Below are positions 1-8,232 of a stretch of 27,490 nt of DNA, piece after piece. The notes beneath the pieces are model-generated. The model saw nothing but the letters and a program-made list of their open reading frames with translations. It was not told the origin of the DNA and did not search any database. The stretch covers positions 1 to 27,490 of the forward strand of contig CAZTCX010000039.1 of the NCBI GenBank assembly GCA_964612515.1, read 5' to 3'. The stretch's first letter is position 1. Each line of letters starts with the position of its first letter. The translations under genes and the position numbers were made by a program. This DNA is from SABY01 sp964612515. GTDB taxonomy: Bacteria; Bacteroidota; Bacteroidia; Bacteroidales; 4484-276.

Positions 1-1766
1 GCCAGTGGGGAAGCCCCACGCCGGGACATCCCGAGCGCGACCTGAGTCGTGGCATCGAAAATACCAGCGGGCCACTGGGGCAGGGGCATACTTTTGCCGT
101 CGGCGCGGCCATCGCCGAGCGTTTTCTGGCAACGCGTTTTGGCGAATGGAGCGCACACAAAACTTTTGCCTACATATCCGACGGCGGCATACAGGAAGAG
201 ATTTCGCAGGGCGCCGGACGCATCGCTGGCCATCTTGGTTTGAGCAACCTTATCCTATTTTACGACGCCAACAAAATCCAGCTTTCCACTACCGTTGCCG
301 ACGCTACTTCCGAAGATACCGCCGCTAAATACCGCGCCTGGAACTGGAAAGTGATAGAGATAGATGGCAACGATGCCGGCCAGATCCGCAAGGCGCTGAC
401 GCAGGCAACCGCCGAAACGGAAAAGCCCGTGATCATCATCGGCCATACGTTGATGGGAAAAGGCATTGTGGATAAAGAAAACAAACCATTCGACAACCGT
501 CCCGACGTGCATGGCCAGCCCATTAGCGCCGCCGGAGGATGCATCGGCGCCACCATCCGTAATCTGGGTGGCGATCCCCAAAATCCATTTGCCATCTTTG
601 ACGATGTAAAAAATTATTATCAAAAGATAAATGAGCAAAAAGTAGCTGCTGCTAAAAAAAGAAAAGAAGAAAAACGTCAGTGGGAAAAACAAAATCCTGA
701 GCTGGCAAAGCAGTTGGCTGACTTCCTGACCCGGAATATTCCGGAGCTGGAAACTGAAAAAATCGAGCAGCCGCAAAATAATTCCACACGTGGTGCCTCC
801 GGCAACGTGCTGAAATACCTGCAAAAGCGTGTTCCCAATCTGGTGGTAGCTTCTGCCGACCTGTCGAACAGCGATAAGACCGATGCTTTTCTGAAACAAA
901 CTACCGCTTTCAGGCGGGGCGATTTTTCGGGATCGTTTCTGCAAGCCGGTGTGTCGGAGCTTACCATGGCGGCCATTGCCACCGGCATGGCGTTGCATGG
1001 CGGCATTGTGCCGGCGTGCGCTACATTCCTGGTTTTTTCGGATTATATGAAACCTGCTATCCGGCTGGCTGCGCTCATGGAGCTGCAGGTGATTTATATC
1101 TTTACGCACGACGCCTTCAGAGTAGGTGAAGACGGCCCCACCCACCAGCCGGTGGAACACGAAGCGCAACTGCGGCTGCTCGAACAGATGCGCAACCACA
1201 GCAACCACCGCGCATTGCTGGCGCTGCGTCCGGCCGATGGCGACGAAACCACCATCGCATGGAAGCTTGCGCTCGAAAATACACACAGCCCTACCGCGCT
1301 CATCCTTTCACGTCAAAATATTCCTGAAATTCTATTGCCAAAAGATACCGACAGAAAAGAGTTGGCAGCGCTTGCGGCACATGGCGCTTACATCATTCGC
1401 GGCGACTATGCCAAGCCCGATCTCATTATGCTGGGCAATGGTTCAGAAGTGTCGCTGCTGGCCGAAACGGCGCAAAAGCTGGAAGCAGACCAAAATCTTA
1501 AAGTGCGGGTAGTTTCTATTCCGTCGGCAGGTTTATTTATGGATCAGCCCGAAAGCTATCGGCAGGAGCTGCTAACGCCCGGTATTCCGCTGCTGGCCCT
1601 AACGGCAGGACTGCCTGCTGCATTGCCGGTAGCGCAAAACAAGCACACACGCATCCTCGGCATGTCTCAGTTTGGATATTCAGCGCCGGCAAAAGTACTC
1701 GACCAGAAATTTGGTTTCACCGTCGAAAACGTTTTTGCGCAAGCGATAGATTTGCTAAAGAAATAA
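1..1766 (+). CDS. tkt: Transketolase, 5'-truncated by the window edge
   Basis: Thiamine-diphosphate enzyme of the non-oxidative pentose phosphate pathway that moves two-carbon ketol units between sugar phosphates in the cytoplasm. The reading frame is already open at base 3, so the start lies upstream; about 587 residues are visible of a family size near 670-690. Visible landmarks are GHPE and TSGPLGQG near the left edge, the ThDP/metal segment running from SDGG to YDAN, the central catalytic Glu in GVSELTM, FLVFSDYMKPAIRLAAL, and GEDGPTHQPVEH with its active-site His. An ATG-only reading would start at 240, but that drops the first ThDP-binding motif, so I extend to the edge. A Lys/Glu-rich linker follows the first domain. 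The next gene faces it, and I see no clear hairpin in the 58 bases between them. Family assignment is secure; the exact sugar preference is inferred. Confidence 0.96.
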   Translation, partial: QWGSPTPGHPERDLSRGIENTSGPLGQGHTFAVGAAIAERFLATRFGEWSAHKTFAYISDGGIQEEISQGAGRIAGHLGLSNLILFYDANKIQLSTTVADATSEDTAAKYRAWNWKVIEIDGNDAGQIRKALTQATAETEKPVIIIGHTLMGKGIVDKENKPFDNRPDVHGQPISAAGGCIGATIRNLGGDPQNPFAIFDDVKNYYQKINEQKVAAAKKRKEEKRQWEKQNPELAKQLADFLTRNIPELETEKIEQPQNNSTRGASGNVLKYLQKRVPNLVVASADLSNSDKTDAFLKQTTAFRRGDFSGSFLQAGVSELTMAAIATGMALHGGIVPACATFLVFSDYMKPAIRLAALMELQVIYIFTHDAFRVGEDGPTHQPVEHEAQLRLLEQMRNHSNHRALLALRPADGDETTIAWKLALENTHSPTALILSRQNIPEILLPKDTDRKELAALAAHGAYIIRGDYAKPDLIMLGNGSEVSLLAETAQKLEADQNLKVRVVSIPSAGLFMDQPESYRQELLTPGIPLLALTAGLPAALPVAQNKHTRILGMSQFGYSAPAKVLDQKFGFTVENVFAQAIDLLKK

Positions 1767-1824
1767 GATGCACTAATCTATTGATTTGGCTGCGGAGATT
1801 GATGATAGCAATTTCCTGCACACA

Positions 1825-3027
1825 CTACTCCTTTATCACCTTTTGCGCAGCCACCTGATTTCCGTTTTCATCCGTGAGCCTGAAAATATAGGCGCCGGGC
1901 TGATAGGCGGAGAAGTCGATGAAGCTCTCGGAGTTGCTTAGTTTGTGTGCGCTGATGAGCTGCCCGTTCATATTGGTGATTTCCAGTTGCAGTGTATTAA
2001 AATTTGTGTTGCAGGAAATGAAAACCTGGTTGCCGGCAGGATTAGGATAAATCTTTATGGCCGAAGCAGGGTTAGGCGCCGTTTCGGGAGTTCCGGCAAG
2101 TAGCGTATTGCAATCTATCTGTGCAAACTCCATCATACCCTGATTGTTCATGGTTCCGCGCCAGCAGTTGCCGTCGGGCGATTTCATAACGATGCCGCGG
2201 TTGATATCTTCGATGAAGATGTCGCCGTCTTTTATCTGCACTTTGGCAGCGGGTTCGCTGGTTCCAAAACCGGCATTTCCATTCAAAAATGCAAAGTGGT
2301 TTCCGTTGCCGGTAAAAAACGTGAGGTTAGAATTCGCATTGGCCGATATGCTGTGATTATCATCACCAAGATAAATTTTAGCTAAATAATTGCTACTGGT
2401 GGGTTGCAGCATAATGGCAGCATCTTCCAGTACATCAGCGCGTATGTGTAGCTTGGCTTCCGGGTCGCTTACATCTCCAATCCCAACTTTCCCGGTGGTT
2501 CCAATTCCTGTCGAAGAGCCGACAAAAAATGTCGGACGATTGCTGTTGAACCCAATCATCAGAGAATTGCTGATCGTATTTTCGATAGGAGTGTCGTACA
2601 ATCCATACCCGATGGTCATCGATCGTTCGGCAACAGAAGTAACTTTTGAACCAAGCGCTATCGATAATAAAGCATTTTCAGATGTCCTGGTATAGGCTCC
2701 AATCGCTAAAGATGCGCTCCCTGCTGCTTCCGACAATAAACCTAAAGCAAACGATTGCATTCCGGTTGCCAGGGCATTTTTACCCAAAGCTATCGATTGA
2801 TTTCCAAAAGCCTTACTTTCATAGCCCGCTGCAAAGGAATAATTACCGGTAGCTTCGGAAATATAGCCAGTTGCAAAGGAATTGATACCCGACGATAGAT
2901 TTTGTGTACCAATAGCGGACGCGCCATTTTCAAAATTGATTGTGTTTTCATCGCAGGTAATACATGATTGTCCAAATGCAACTGCCGCGGAGATGGTTAG
3001 TAATAGGACGAATAATAATTTTTTCAT
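1825..3027 (-). CDS. Secreted YadA-head-repeat protein with T9SS type A sorting domain
   Basis: Predicted 400-residue exported surface protein. The open frame extends upstream to 3198, but the start at 3027 gives an N-terminal MKKLLF followed by a hydrophobic stretch and a cleavage-like AFGQ, a clear signal peptide. Residues about 35-145 carry Hep/Hag (YadA head) units S-[FIL]-A-x-G, five of them exactly 14 residues apart (positions 50, 64, 78, 92, 106), then two looser ones. A VGIG...AKLHI segment near residue 181 resembles tail-fibre or trimeric-adhesin shafts. The last 75 residues (IKIYPNPAGN...GAYIFRLTDENG) match the Por secretion C-terminal sorting domain used by the type IX system. Adhesin or surface-fibre function is inferred from family resemblance. 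No partner gene is adjacent. The promoter was not clearly recognised. Confidence 0.88.
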   Translation of the reverse strand: MKKLLFVLLLTISAAVAFGQSCITCDENTINFENGASAIGTQNLSSGINSFATGYISEATGNYSFAAGYESKAFGNQSIALGKNALATGMQSFALGLLSEAAGSASLAIGAYTRTSENALLSIALGSKVTSVAERSMTIGYGLYDTPIENTISNSLMIGFNSNRPTFFVGSSTGIGTTGKVGIGDVSDPEAKLHIRADVLEDAAIMLQPTSSNYLAKIYLGDDNHSISANANSNLTFFTGNGNHFAFLNGNAGFGTSEPAAKVQIKDGDIFIEDINRGIVMKSPDGNCWRGTMNNQGMMEFAQIDCNTLLAGTPETAPNPASAIKIYPNPAGNQVFISCNTNFNTLQLEITNMNGQLISAHKLSNSESFIDFSAYQPGAYIFRLTDENGNQVAAQKVIKE

Positions 3028-3305
3028 GATGCTTTGTTTTTTGATATTAAATATGTTTTCTGTTTTACAATTGCTTGAGTGGATTGTGTTTCTTTTCGTT
3101 TTACAAATCATTAAAAGCTTAATAATACGAATCAAAAAAAATGTCGGTGTAGCAAATGAAAGCCGCAGATGGTAGCACAAGTTGGTTTGCCCATTCATCG
3201 CCAGGGCAATAGAGCACGAAATTAATAAAAAAATTGAAGGAAAATTAGAATGAAGGAAAAACTTCTCTTTAATTTTTAATGACTGCTGCCCGGGTAATTC
3301 TAATA

Positions 3306-3352
3306 GATTTCTCCTTTCGGTCGGAACGAACTGAAGCGAGGAATCTTTTTTT
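3306..3352 (+). terminator. Orphan terminator-like hairpin with T-run
   Basis: Arms at 3306-3321 and 3330-3345 pair over 16 positions with one mismatch and three G-U wobbles in RNA, around an 8-base loop, and are followed by seven Ts (3346-3352). This is intrinsic terminator geometry on the + strand, yet no + strand gene ends here. It could end a small RNA, or be one copy of a dispersed palindromic repeat that happens to look like a terminator. Confidence 0.45.
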
Positions 3353-3442
3353 CAATCATTTTATCGGACACTAATGGTTCTCAATTTAGAATGACTAAGC
3401 ACTTTCAGAAGAAGATCAGTTAGCAAACCCGCATCAAAACCC

Positions 3443-3450
3443 TACTTTTG
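3443..3450 (+). promoter_or_regulatory. -7 box (TACTTTTG) of the helicase gene
   Basis: Exact match to the Bacteroidota sigma-ABfr -7 consensus TAnnTTTG, with TTAG 19 bases upstream as a weak -33 element (3420-3423). Only four bases separate the box from the ATG at 3455, so the predicted transcription start falls at or next to the start codon. The mRNA is probably leaderless or nearly so. Confidence 0.6.
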
Positions 3451-3454
3451 CAGC

Positions 3455-4882
3455 ATGGAAATCCAGCAGGTCGAAGACCTTATTTTTGCACATTTTCCTT
3501 ATCAGCCTACCGACGGTCAGCGTATCCTCATCCTTGCGTTGGCGGAGTTTCTGCTCAACCGTGGGGCGCACGAGGCTTTCCTTTTTAAAGGTTATGCCGG
3601 TACGGGCAAAACCACTGTGCTGAGTGCGCTGGTAAAGGCTGCGCCTGATCTGCATCTGAAAACGGTGCTGCTGGCGCCCACCGGCCGTGCCGCCAAAGTG
3701 CTGGCCGCCTATTCCGGACGCCAGGCATTTACCATCCATAAAAAGATATACCAACCGCGCGTCACCGCCGACGGCGCCATGATGCTGCACCTTTTGGAAA
3801 ACCAGCATACCAACACGATCTTTGTGGTGGACGAGGCTTCGATGATTCCCGGCACCGCTCCTTCCGACGCGCGCTTTGCCACCAGCTCCGACTTGCTCAC
3901 CGATCTGATCACCTACGTTTATTCCGCCACCAACTGCGCCCTGGTGCTCATCGGCGACACCGCCCAACTGCCGCCCGTCGGCACCAATATGTCGCCTGCC
4001 CTCGACAAAAACCTGCTCGAAACCAGCTTCGGGCTGCGTGTGCGTGCGCTTGAATTGCGCGAGGTAATGCGGCAATCGCATGAATCGGGGATATTGGCCA
4101 ATGCCACCTTGCTGCGCCAAAAAATTAATACCGACGACCTTGCCTTCCCATTATTCCAACTCGCCGGATACACCGACATCCGCCGTATTGACGGAACACA
4201 GCTCGAAGATGCGCTCTTCTTTGCCCACAAAGATTATGGCGACGATAAATCCATCGTCATCACCCGATCCAACAAACGCGCGAACATTTACAACCGCGAA
4301 ATCCGCAACCGCATCCTCTACCGCGAGGACGAGATTGCCGCCGGCGACTATATGATGGTGGTGCGCAACAATTACTATTGGCTTCCCAAAGAATCGCCTG
4401 CCGGATTTATTGCCAACGGCGACATCATCGAAATACAAAAGATCACGCGCATCACCGAAATGTATGGTTTCCGCTTTGCCGATGCGTTGGTGCGCCTCAC
4501 CGACTATCCGCAACAGCCCGAAATAGAAGTGAAGCTGCTGCTCGACACCATCACCGCCGACACGCCCGCCCTGAGCTACGACGACTACCGCCGCTTTTAC
4601 AACGAGGTGCTTCAGGATTATGTTGACCTGCCCACCCGGCAACAGAAAATGGAAAAGGTGAAAAACAATCCCTGGTTTAATGCGTTGCAGGTAAAATTTG
4701 CCTACGCCCTCACCTGCCACAAAACGCAGGGCGGGCAGTGGGAAACCATCTTCATCGATCAGCCCTGGCTGCCCGACGGCACTTTCGACAAGGAGTTTCT
4801 GCGCTGGCTCTACACGGCGCTCACCCGCGCCACACAAACCGTTTTTCTGGTCAACTTCAAGGATGAGTTTTTCGAGGAATGA
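3455..4882 (+). CDS. SF1B ATP-dependent DNA helicase (RecD/Dda/PIF1-like)
   Basis: 475-residue helicase expected to unwind DNA 5'-3' using ATP. Motifs in order: Walker A GYAGTGKT (residues 46-53), motif Ia LLAPTGRAAKVLA (72-84), Walker B VVDEAS (124-129), motif III GDTAQLPPVG (167-176), and the C-terminal UvrD_C_2-type motifs LTCHKTQGGQW (419-429) and YTALTRA (453-459). The protein lacks the long N-terminal region of RecD2 and has no recB/recC neighbours, so it looks like the stand-alone Dda-sized helicase common in Bacteroidota rather than an exonuclease V subunit. The ATG at 3455 is chosen because the -7 box ends four bases before it and the first residues lead directly into the helicase fold. 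Role in repair or recombination is inferred. Confidence 0.9.
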   Translation: MEIQQVEDLIFAHFPYQPTDGQRILILALAEFLLNRGAHEAFLFKGYAGTGKTTVLSALVKAAPDLHLKTVLLAPTGRAAKVLAAYSGRQAFTIHKKIYQPRVTADGAMMLHLLENQHTNTIFVVDEASMIPGTAPSDARFATSSDLLTDLITYVYSATNCALVLIGDTAQLPPVGTNMSPALDKNLLETSFGLRVRALELREVMRQSHESGILANATLLRQKINTDDLAFPLFQLAGYTDIRRIDGTQLEDALFFAHKDYGDDKSIVITRSNKRANIYNREIRNRILYREDEIAAGDYMMVVRNNYYWLPKESPAGFIANGDIIEIQKITRITEMYGFRFADALVRLTDYPQQPEIEVKLLLDTITADTPALSYDDYRRFYNEVLQDYVDLPTRQQKMEKVKNNPWFNALQVKFAYALTCHKTQGGQWETIFIDQPWLPDGTFDKEFLRWLYTALTRATQTVFLVNFKDEFFEE

Positions 4883-4887
4883 AAACA

Positions 4888-5170
4888 TCCGCGAAGTAGC
4901 TTTATCCACGAATTCACGCGAATTACTACGAAAAAAATTAGAGACAATTCGTTTTAATTGGAGGGAATTCGCGGACAGTCTATAGCCGTTGGCTGACGAT
5001 AGAAAGTCGCGGCGAGGATGATATCATTGTTCTATTTCTATTAATGGCACGCAATCGTAAACAAGTGGCATGCGGTAACCTTCCATCGTCCGACGAAGGA
5101 GGACATGGAAGCGTTAAAAAATAATTAGCGATAATTCGTTTTTAATTGGGGGAAATTAGCGGAGAGTTTA
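4888..5170. repeat. AATTCG-type intergenic repeat pair
   Basis: Two copies (4937-4982 and 5124-5170) of a roughly 47-base unit built around ATTAG, AATTCGTTTT, AATTGG and GCGGA are about 83 percent identical by eye, with one single-base indel. The upstream copy is also bounded by inverted arms TCCGCGAA (4888-4895) and TTCGCGGA (4968-4975). The unit is non-coding in all frames I read. It looks like a dispersed intergenic repeat rather than a gene remnant. Confidence 0.7.
5079..5111. repeat. Nested palindromes, REP-like
   Basis: CCTTC (5079-5083) pairs with GAAGG (5095-5099) and GTC (5088-5090) with GAC (5092-5094). An overlapping pair CTTCCAT (5080-5086) and ATGGAAG (5105-5111) gives an alternative, longer hairpin. 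There is no T-run. It could be a REP element or an mRNA structure; I cannot tell which. Confidence 0.4.
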
Positions 5171-5291
5171 CGTTTCGTTTGAAATTTCCTTTCTTTCCAA
5201 ATCAAAAGGCTCCTTTGGTTGTTGATTCAAATATCCCGAAAGGGTTAGGATGGTATTAAAGCAACAGCATGGCTACGATCACAAAAATCCT

Positions 5292-5299
5292 TACTTTTG
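5292..5299 (+). promoter_or_regulatory. -7 box (TACTTTTG) of sucA
   Basis: Exact TAnnTTTG match 25 bases before the chosen sucA ATG (5325). No good TTTG -33 element is visible at the usual spacing. The box lies downstream of the earliest in-frame ATG (5250), which supports the later start. Confidence 0.5.
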
Positions 5300-5324
5300 G
5301 ACTTTTATTTTTAAGTTGATAATC

Positions 5325-8174
5325 ATGGATAAACTATCATATTTAGGCAACGCCGATCCGGGAATGATCGATGAGCTTTACAGCCAATATCAACGCGATG
5401 CGGCAAGCGTGGAAGAGGACTGGCGACGATTCTTTGAAGGATTTGAATTTTCGCAGGCGCATTATGACGGACATAAACATGGCCAGCAGAAAGACGACTC
5501 AGGCAAGGATTACCCGAGCGAATTCAAGGTGATCAACCTGATCAACGGCTATCGGGAGCGTGGTCATCTCTTTACCAAAACAAACCCTGTGCGTACGCGC
5601 CGCCAGTACCGTCCCACCCTCGATATCGAGAACTTCGGCCTCACCCCCGACGACCTCAACCGTAAGTTTGCTGCCGGCAACGAAATTGGAATCGGAGAAG
5701 CAACTTTAAAAGATATTGTCAGCCATCTGGAGCAAACCTATTGCGCAAGCGTAGGTGTAGAATATATGTTTATCCGCGAGGTGGCCGTGCAGGCATGGCT
5801 GCGTGCAAATATGGAGCGCACCAAAAACACGGTGGAATTCAGCGTGGAACACAAGATATTTATGCTGAAAAAGCTGGCGCGTGCCGTCAACTTCGAAAAG
5901 TTTATCCACAAGCGTTTTCCGGGTCAGAAGCGTTTTTCGCTGGAAGGTGCCGAGGTGCTCATCCCTGCGCTGGATGCGATATTTGAAAAAGGTGCGGCTC
6001 TGGGAACACGTGAGTTTGTAATAGGTATGCCTCACCGTGGCCGCCTCAACGTGCTGGCCAACATCATGCGCAAAAAATATAGCGAGATATTTTCGGAATT
6101 TGCCGGGAAAGAATACGATGACGAACACCTTTTGGGCGACGTGAAATACCATTTGGGTTCAACCTGCCAGCGACAAACCGACAATGGGCAGAAGATTGAC
6201 CTCACACTGGTGGCAAATCCTTCGCATCTTGAGGCCGTGGATCCAATTGTAGAAGGAATAGTTCGCGCCAAGATCGACAACCGTTATCAGGGCGATTTCA
6301 AAAAAGTGGCTCCCATCCTTATCCATGGTGACGCCTCTATTGCCGGCCAGGGCATCGTGTACGAAATAATTCAGATGTCGCAACTCACCGGCTACAAAAC
6401 CGGCGGGACCATCCATATTGTGGTTAACAATCAAATTGGCTTTACCACCAACTATCTCGACGCGCGCTCCAGCATCTACTGCACCGACGTGGCCAAAGTG
6501 GTGCAGTCGCCGATATTTCATGTCAATGGCGACGACGTGGAGGCAATGGCCTACGCCATCCGTTTTGCCATGGAATTCCGCGACAAGTTTCAGCGCGACA
6601 TCTTTATCGATGTGCTTTGCTACCGAAAATATGGCCACAACGAAGGCGACGAACCGCGTTTCACGCAACCGTTGCTTTACAAGATTATCGAAAATCATCC
6701 CAACCCATTGGAGATTTATGCTGAAAAATTGATTGAGGAAGGTGTTTATGATAAAGAAAAGCTGCATGCTCTCGAAGAGGATATCAACAATACGCTGGAA
6801 GAAAACCTGGAGGAGTCGAAACATTTTGAACGCAACCACATCAACTTTTTCCTTGGCGAACACTGGGGTGACATCAAAAAAGCTACCACAAGCGACTTTG
6901 ATTTTTCACCAGAAACCGGCGTGGACGTAAAGCTGCTAAAAGAGATTAGTAAAAGACTAACGGCACTGCCCGAAGATAAAAATTTCTATCGTAAAATAGT
7001 AAAGCTGCAGCAGGATCGGAACAACATGGTTTTTAAAGAAAACCAGCTTGACTGGGCTATGGGCGAGCTGCTGGCCTATGCCACGCTTCTTAACGAAGGT
7101 CGGGATATCCGGCTGAGTGGTCAGGATTCCGAACGCGGAACTTTCTCGCATCGTCATGCCGTTTTGCGTGTGGAAGACTCCGAAGAACGGTACATCCCAT
7201 TGCATCATATTAGCGAAAAGCAAGCTCGTTTCGAAGTTTATAATTCTCCCCTTTCGGAATATGGCGTATTAGGTTTTGAATATGGATATTCGCTCGAATC
7301 GCCAAGCAATCTCACCATCTGGGAGGCTCAGTTTGGCGACTTTAATAACGGCGCACAAATCATCATCGACCAGTATATCAGCAGTGCCGAAGACAAATGG
7401 AACGTAATGAACGACCTGGTACTGCTGCTGCCTCACGGCTACGAAGGGCAAGGCCCGGAGCATTCCAGCGCACGCATCGAACGCTTCCTTACCCTTTGTG
7501 CAGAGAACAACATGCAACTTGTAAATCCTACCACACCGGCCAACTTCTTCCACGTGCTGCGGCGTCAGTTCTACCGCGACTTCCGGAAACCGCTCATCGT
7601 TTTTACACCCAAAAGCCTGTTGCGCCACCCACATGTAGTTTCTCCTATTGAAGACCTGGCGCACGGAAAATTCCAGGAAGTAATAGACGACCCACTGGCC
7701 GATCCTAAAAAAGTTACCCGCGTGATTTTCTGCACCGGCAAACTCTATTACGACTTGCTGGAAGAACGGGAGAAGAATAATATTGAAGACACAGCCCTGA
7801 TACGTTTGGAGCAACTTTACCCACTGCCCACCAAGCAGCTCATCAAAATCATCGACAAATATCACAATGCTACTGACCATATCTGGTCGCAGGAGGAGCC
7901 GGTGAATATGGGCGCCTGGTATTTTATGGGCTACTATTTCCCGAAGGTAAACCTGCGCGTGGTGGCTCGTCCGGCAAGTGGCAGCCCTGCTACCGGAAGC
8001 AGCCGTTTCCATGCCATCCGGCAGAAAAAGATTATCGAAAAGTCGTTTGCCGAATGCGATTGCCCAATGGTTGATGAGGAGTGCCGCATGGTCTGCATCG
8101 GCAACCGCTGGAAATCCTTTATCATAGACCCCGACAAAGTGCTCAAAGCTAACTTTGAAAATCAGCTTAAATAG
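5325..8174 (+). CDS. sucA: 2-oxoglutarate dehydrogenase E1 component
   Basis: 949-residue ThDP-dependent decarboxylase that starts the 2-oxoglutarate dehydrogenase reaction of the TCA cycle and passes the succinyl group to E2. The N-terminus (SYLGNADPGMIDELYSQYQRD...W..FFEGF) matches the 2-oxogl_dehyd_N segment that contacts E2. Further on are GMPHRGRLNVLANIM, HLGST, the ThDP-binding GDASIAGQGIVYE, GGTIHIVVNNQIGFTT and HNEGDEPRFTQP. The C-terminal half has FGDFNNGAQIIIDQ, LPHGYEGQGPEHSSARIERFL and QEEPVNMGAW. Length is normal for the family (about 930-950). The in-frame ATG at 5250 would add 25 residues unlike the family and lies before the promoter box, so 5325 is preferred. sucB follows 58 bases downstream on the same strand. 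The E3 gene (lpd) is not in the window. Confidence 0.97.
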   Translation: MDKLSYLGNADPGMIDELYSQYQRDAASVEEDWRRFFEGFEFSQAHYDGHKHGQQKDDSGKDYPSEFKVINLINGYRERGHLFTKTNPVRTRRQYRPTLDIENFGLTPDDLNRKFAAGNEIGIGEATLKDIVSHLEQTYCASVGVEYMFIREVAVQAWLRANMERTKNTVEFSVEHKIFMLKKLARAVNFEKFIHKRFPGQKRFSLEGAEVLIPALDAIFEKGAALGTREFVIGMPHRGRLNVLANIMRKKYSEIFSEFAGKEYDDEHLLGDVKYHLGSTCQRQTDNGQKIDLTLVANPSHLEAVDPIVEGIVRAKIDNRYQGDFKKVAPILIHGDASIAGQGIVYEIIQMSQLTGYKTGGTIHIVVNNQIGFTTNYLDARSSIYCTDVAKVVQSPIFHVNGDDVEAMAYAIRFAMEFRDKFQRDIFIDVLCYRKYGHNEGDEPRFTQPLLYKIIENHPNPLEIYAEKLIEEGVYDKEKLHALEEDINNTLEENLEESKHFERNHINFFLGEHWGDIKKATTSDFDFSPETGVDVKLLKEISKRLTALPEDKNFYRKIVKLQQDRNNMVFKENQLDWAMGELLAYATLLNEGRDIRLSGQDSERGTFSHRHAVLRVEDSEERYIPLHHISEKQARFEVYNSPLSEYGVLGFEYGYSLESPSNLTIWEAQFGDFNNGAQIIIDQYISSAEDKWNVMNDLVLLLPHGYEGQGPEHSSARIERFLTLCAENNMQLVNPTTPANFFHVLRRQFYRDFRKPLIVFTPKSLLRHPHVVSPIEDLAHGKFQEVIDDPLADPKKVTRVIFCTGKLYYDLLEEREKNNIEDTALIRLEQLYPLPTKQLIKIIDKYHNATDHIWSQEEPVNMGAWYFMGYYFPKVNLRVVARPASGSPATGSSRFHAIRQKKIIEKSFAECDCPMVDEECRMVCIGNRWKSFIIDPDKVLKANFENQLK

Positions 8175-8232
8175 TTAGCAATGATCTTTTAAATTATTAA
8201 AATCAAATTTTTGGAATAAAATAAATATTGGT

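Larger units (their letters stand above)
3028..3454. other. Gene-free 427-base region upstream of the helicase
   Basis: Divergent intergenic region between the T9SS protein (-) and the helicase (+). It is AT-rich, contains a terminator-like hairpin at 3306-3352 and a -7 box at 3443-3450, and shows no convincing coding frame. The upstream frame extension of the T9SS gene (3028-3198) lacks protein-like features and precedes a good signal peptide start. Confidence 0.7.
4883..5324. other. Gene-free 442-base region between helicase and sucA
   Basis: No credible coding frame. It contains a 46-47 base direct repeat pair, an inverted TCCGCGAA/TTCGCGGA pair, a compact palindrome cluster at 5079-5111 and the sucA -7 box at 5292-5299. 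Confidence 0.75.

Noticed and set aside
255..1286. Long open frame (343 codons) on the minus strand inside transketolase
   Set aside because: It is antisense to a strongly conserved gene, has low-complexity Phe/Ser runs and matches no family; a shadow frame.
4151..4909. 252-codon minus-strand frame opposite the helicase
   Set aside because: Repetitive Val/Gly/His composition mirrors the helicase codons; no start context or family resemblance.
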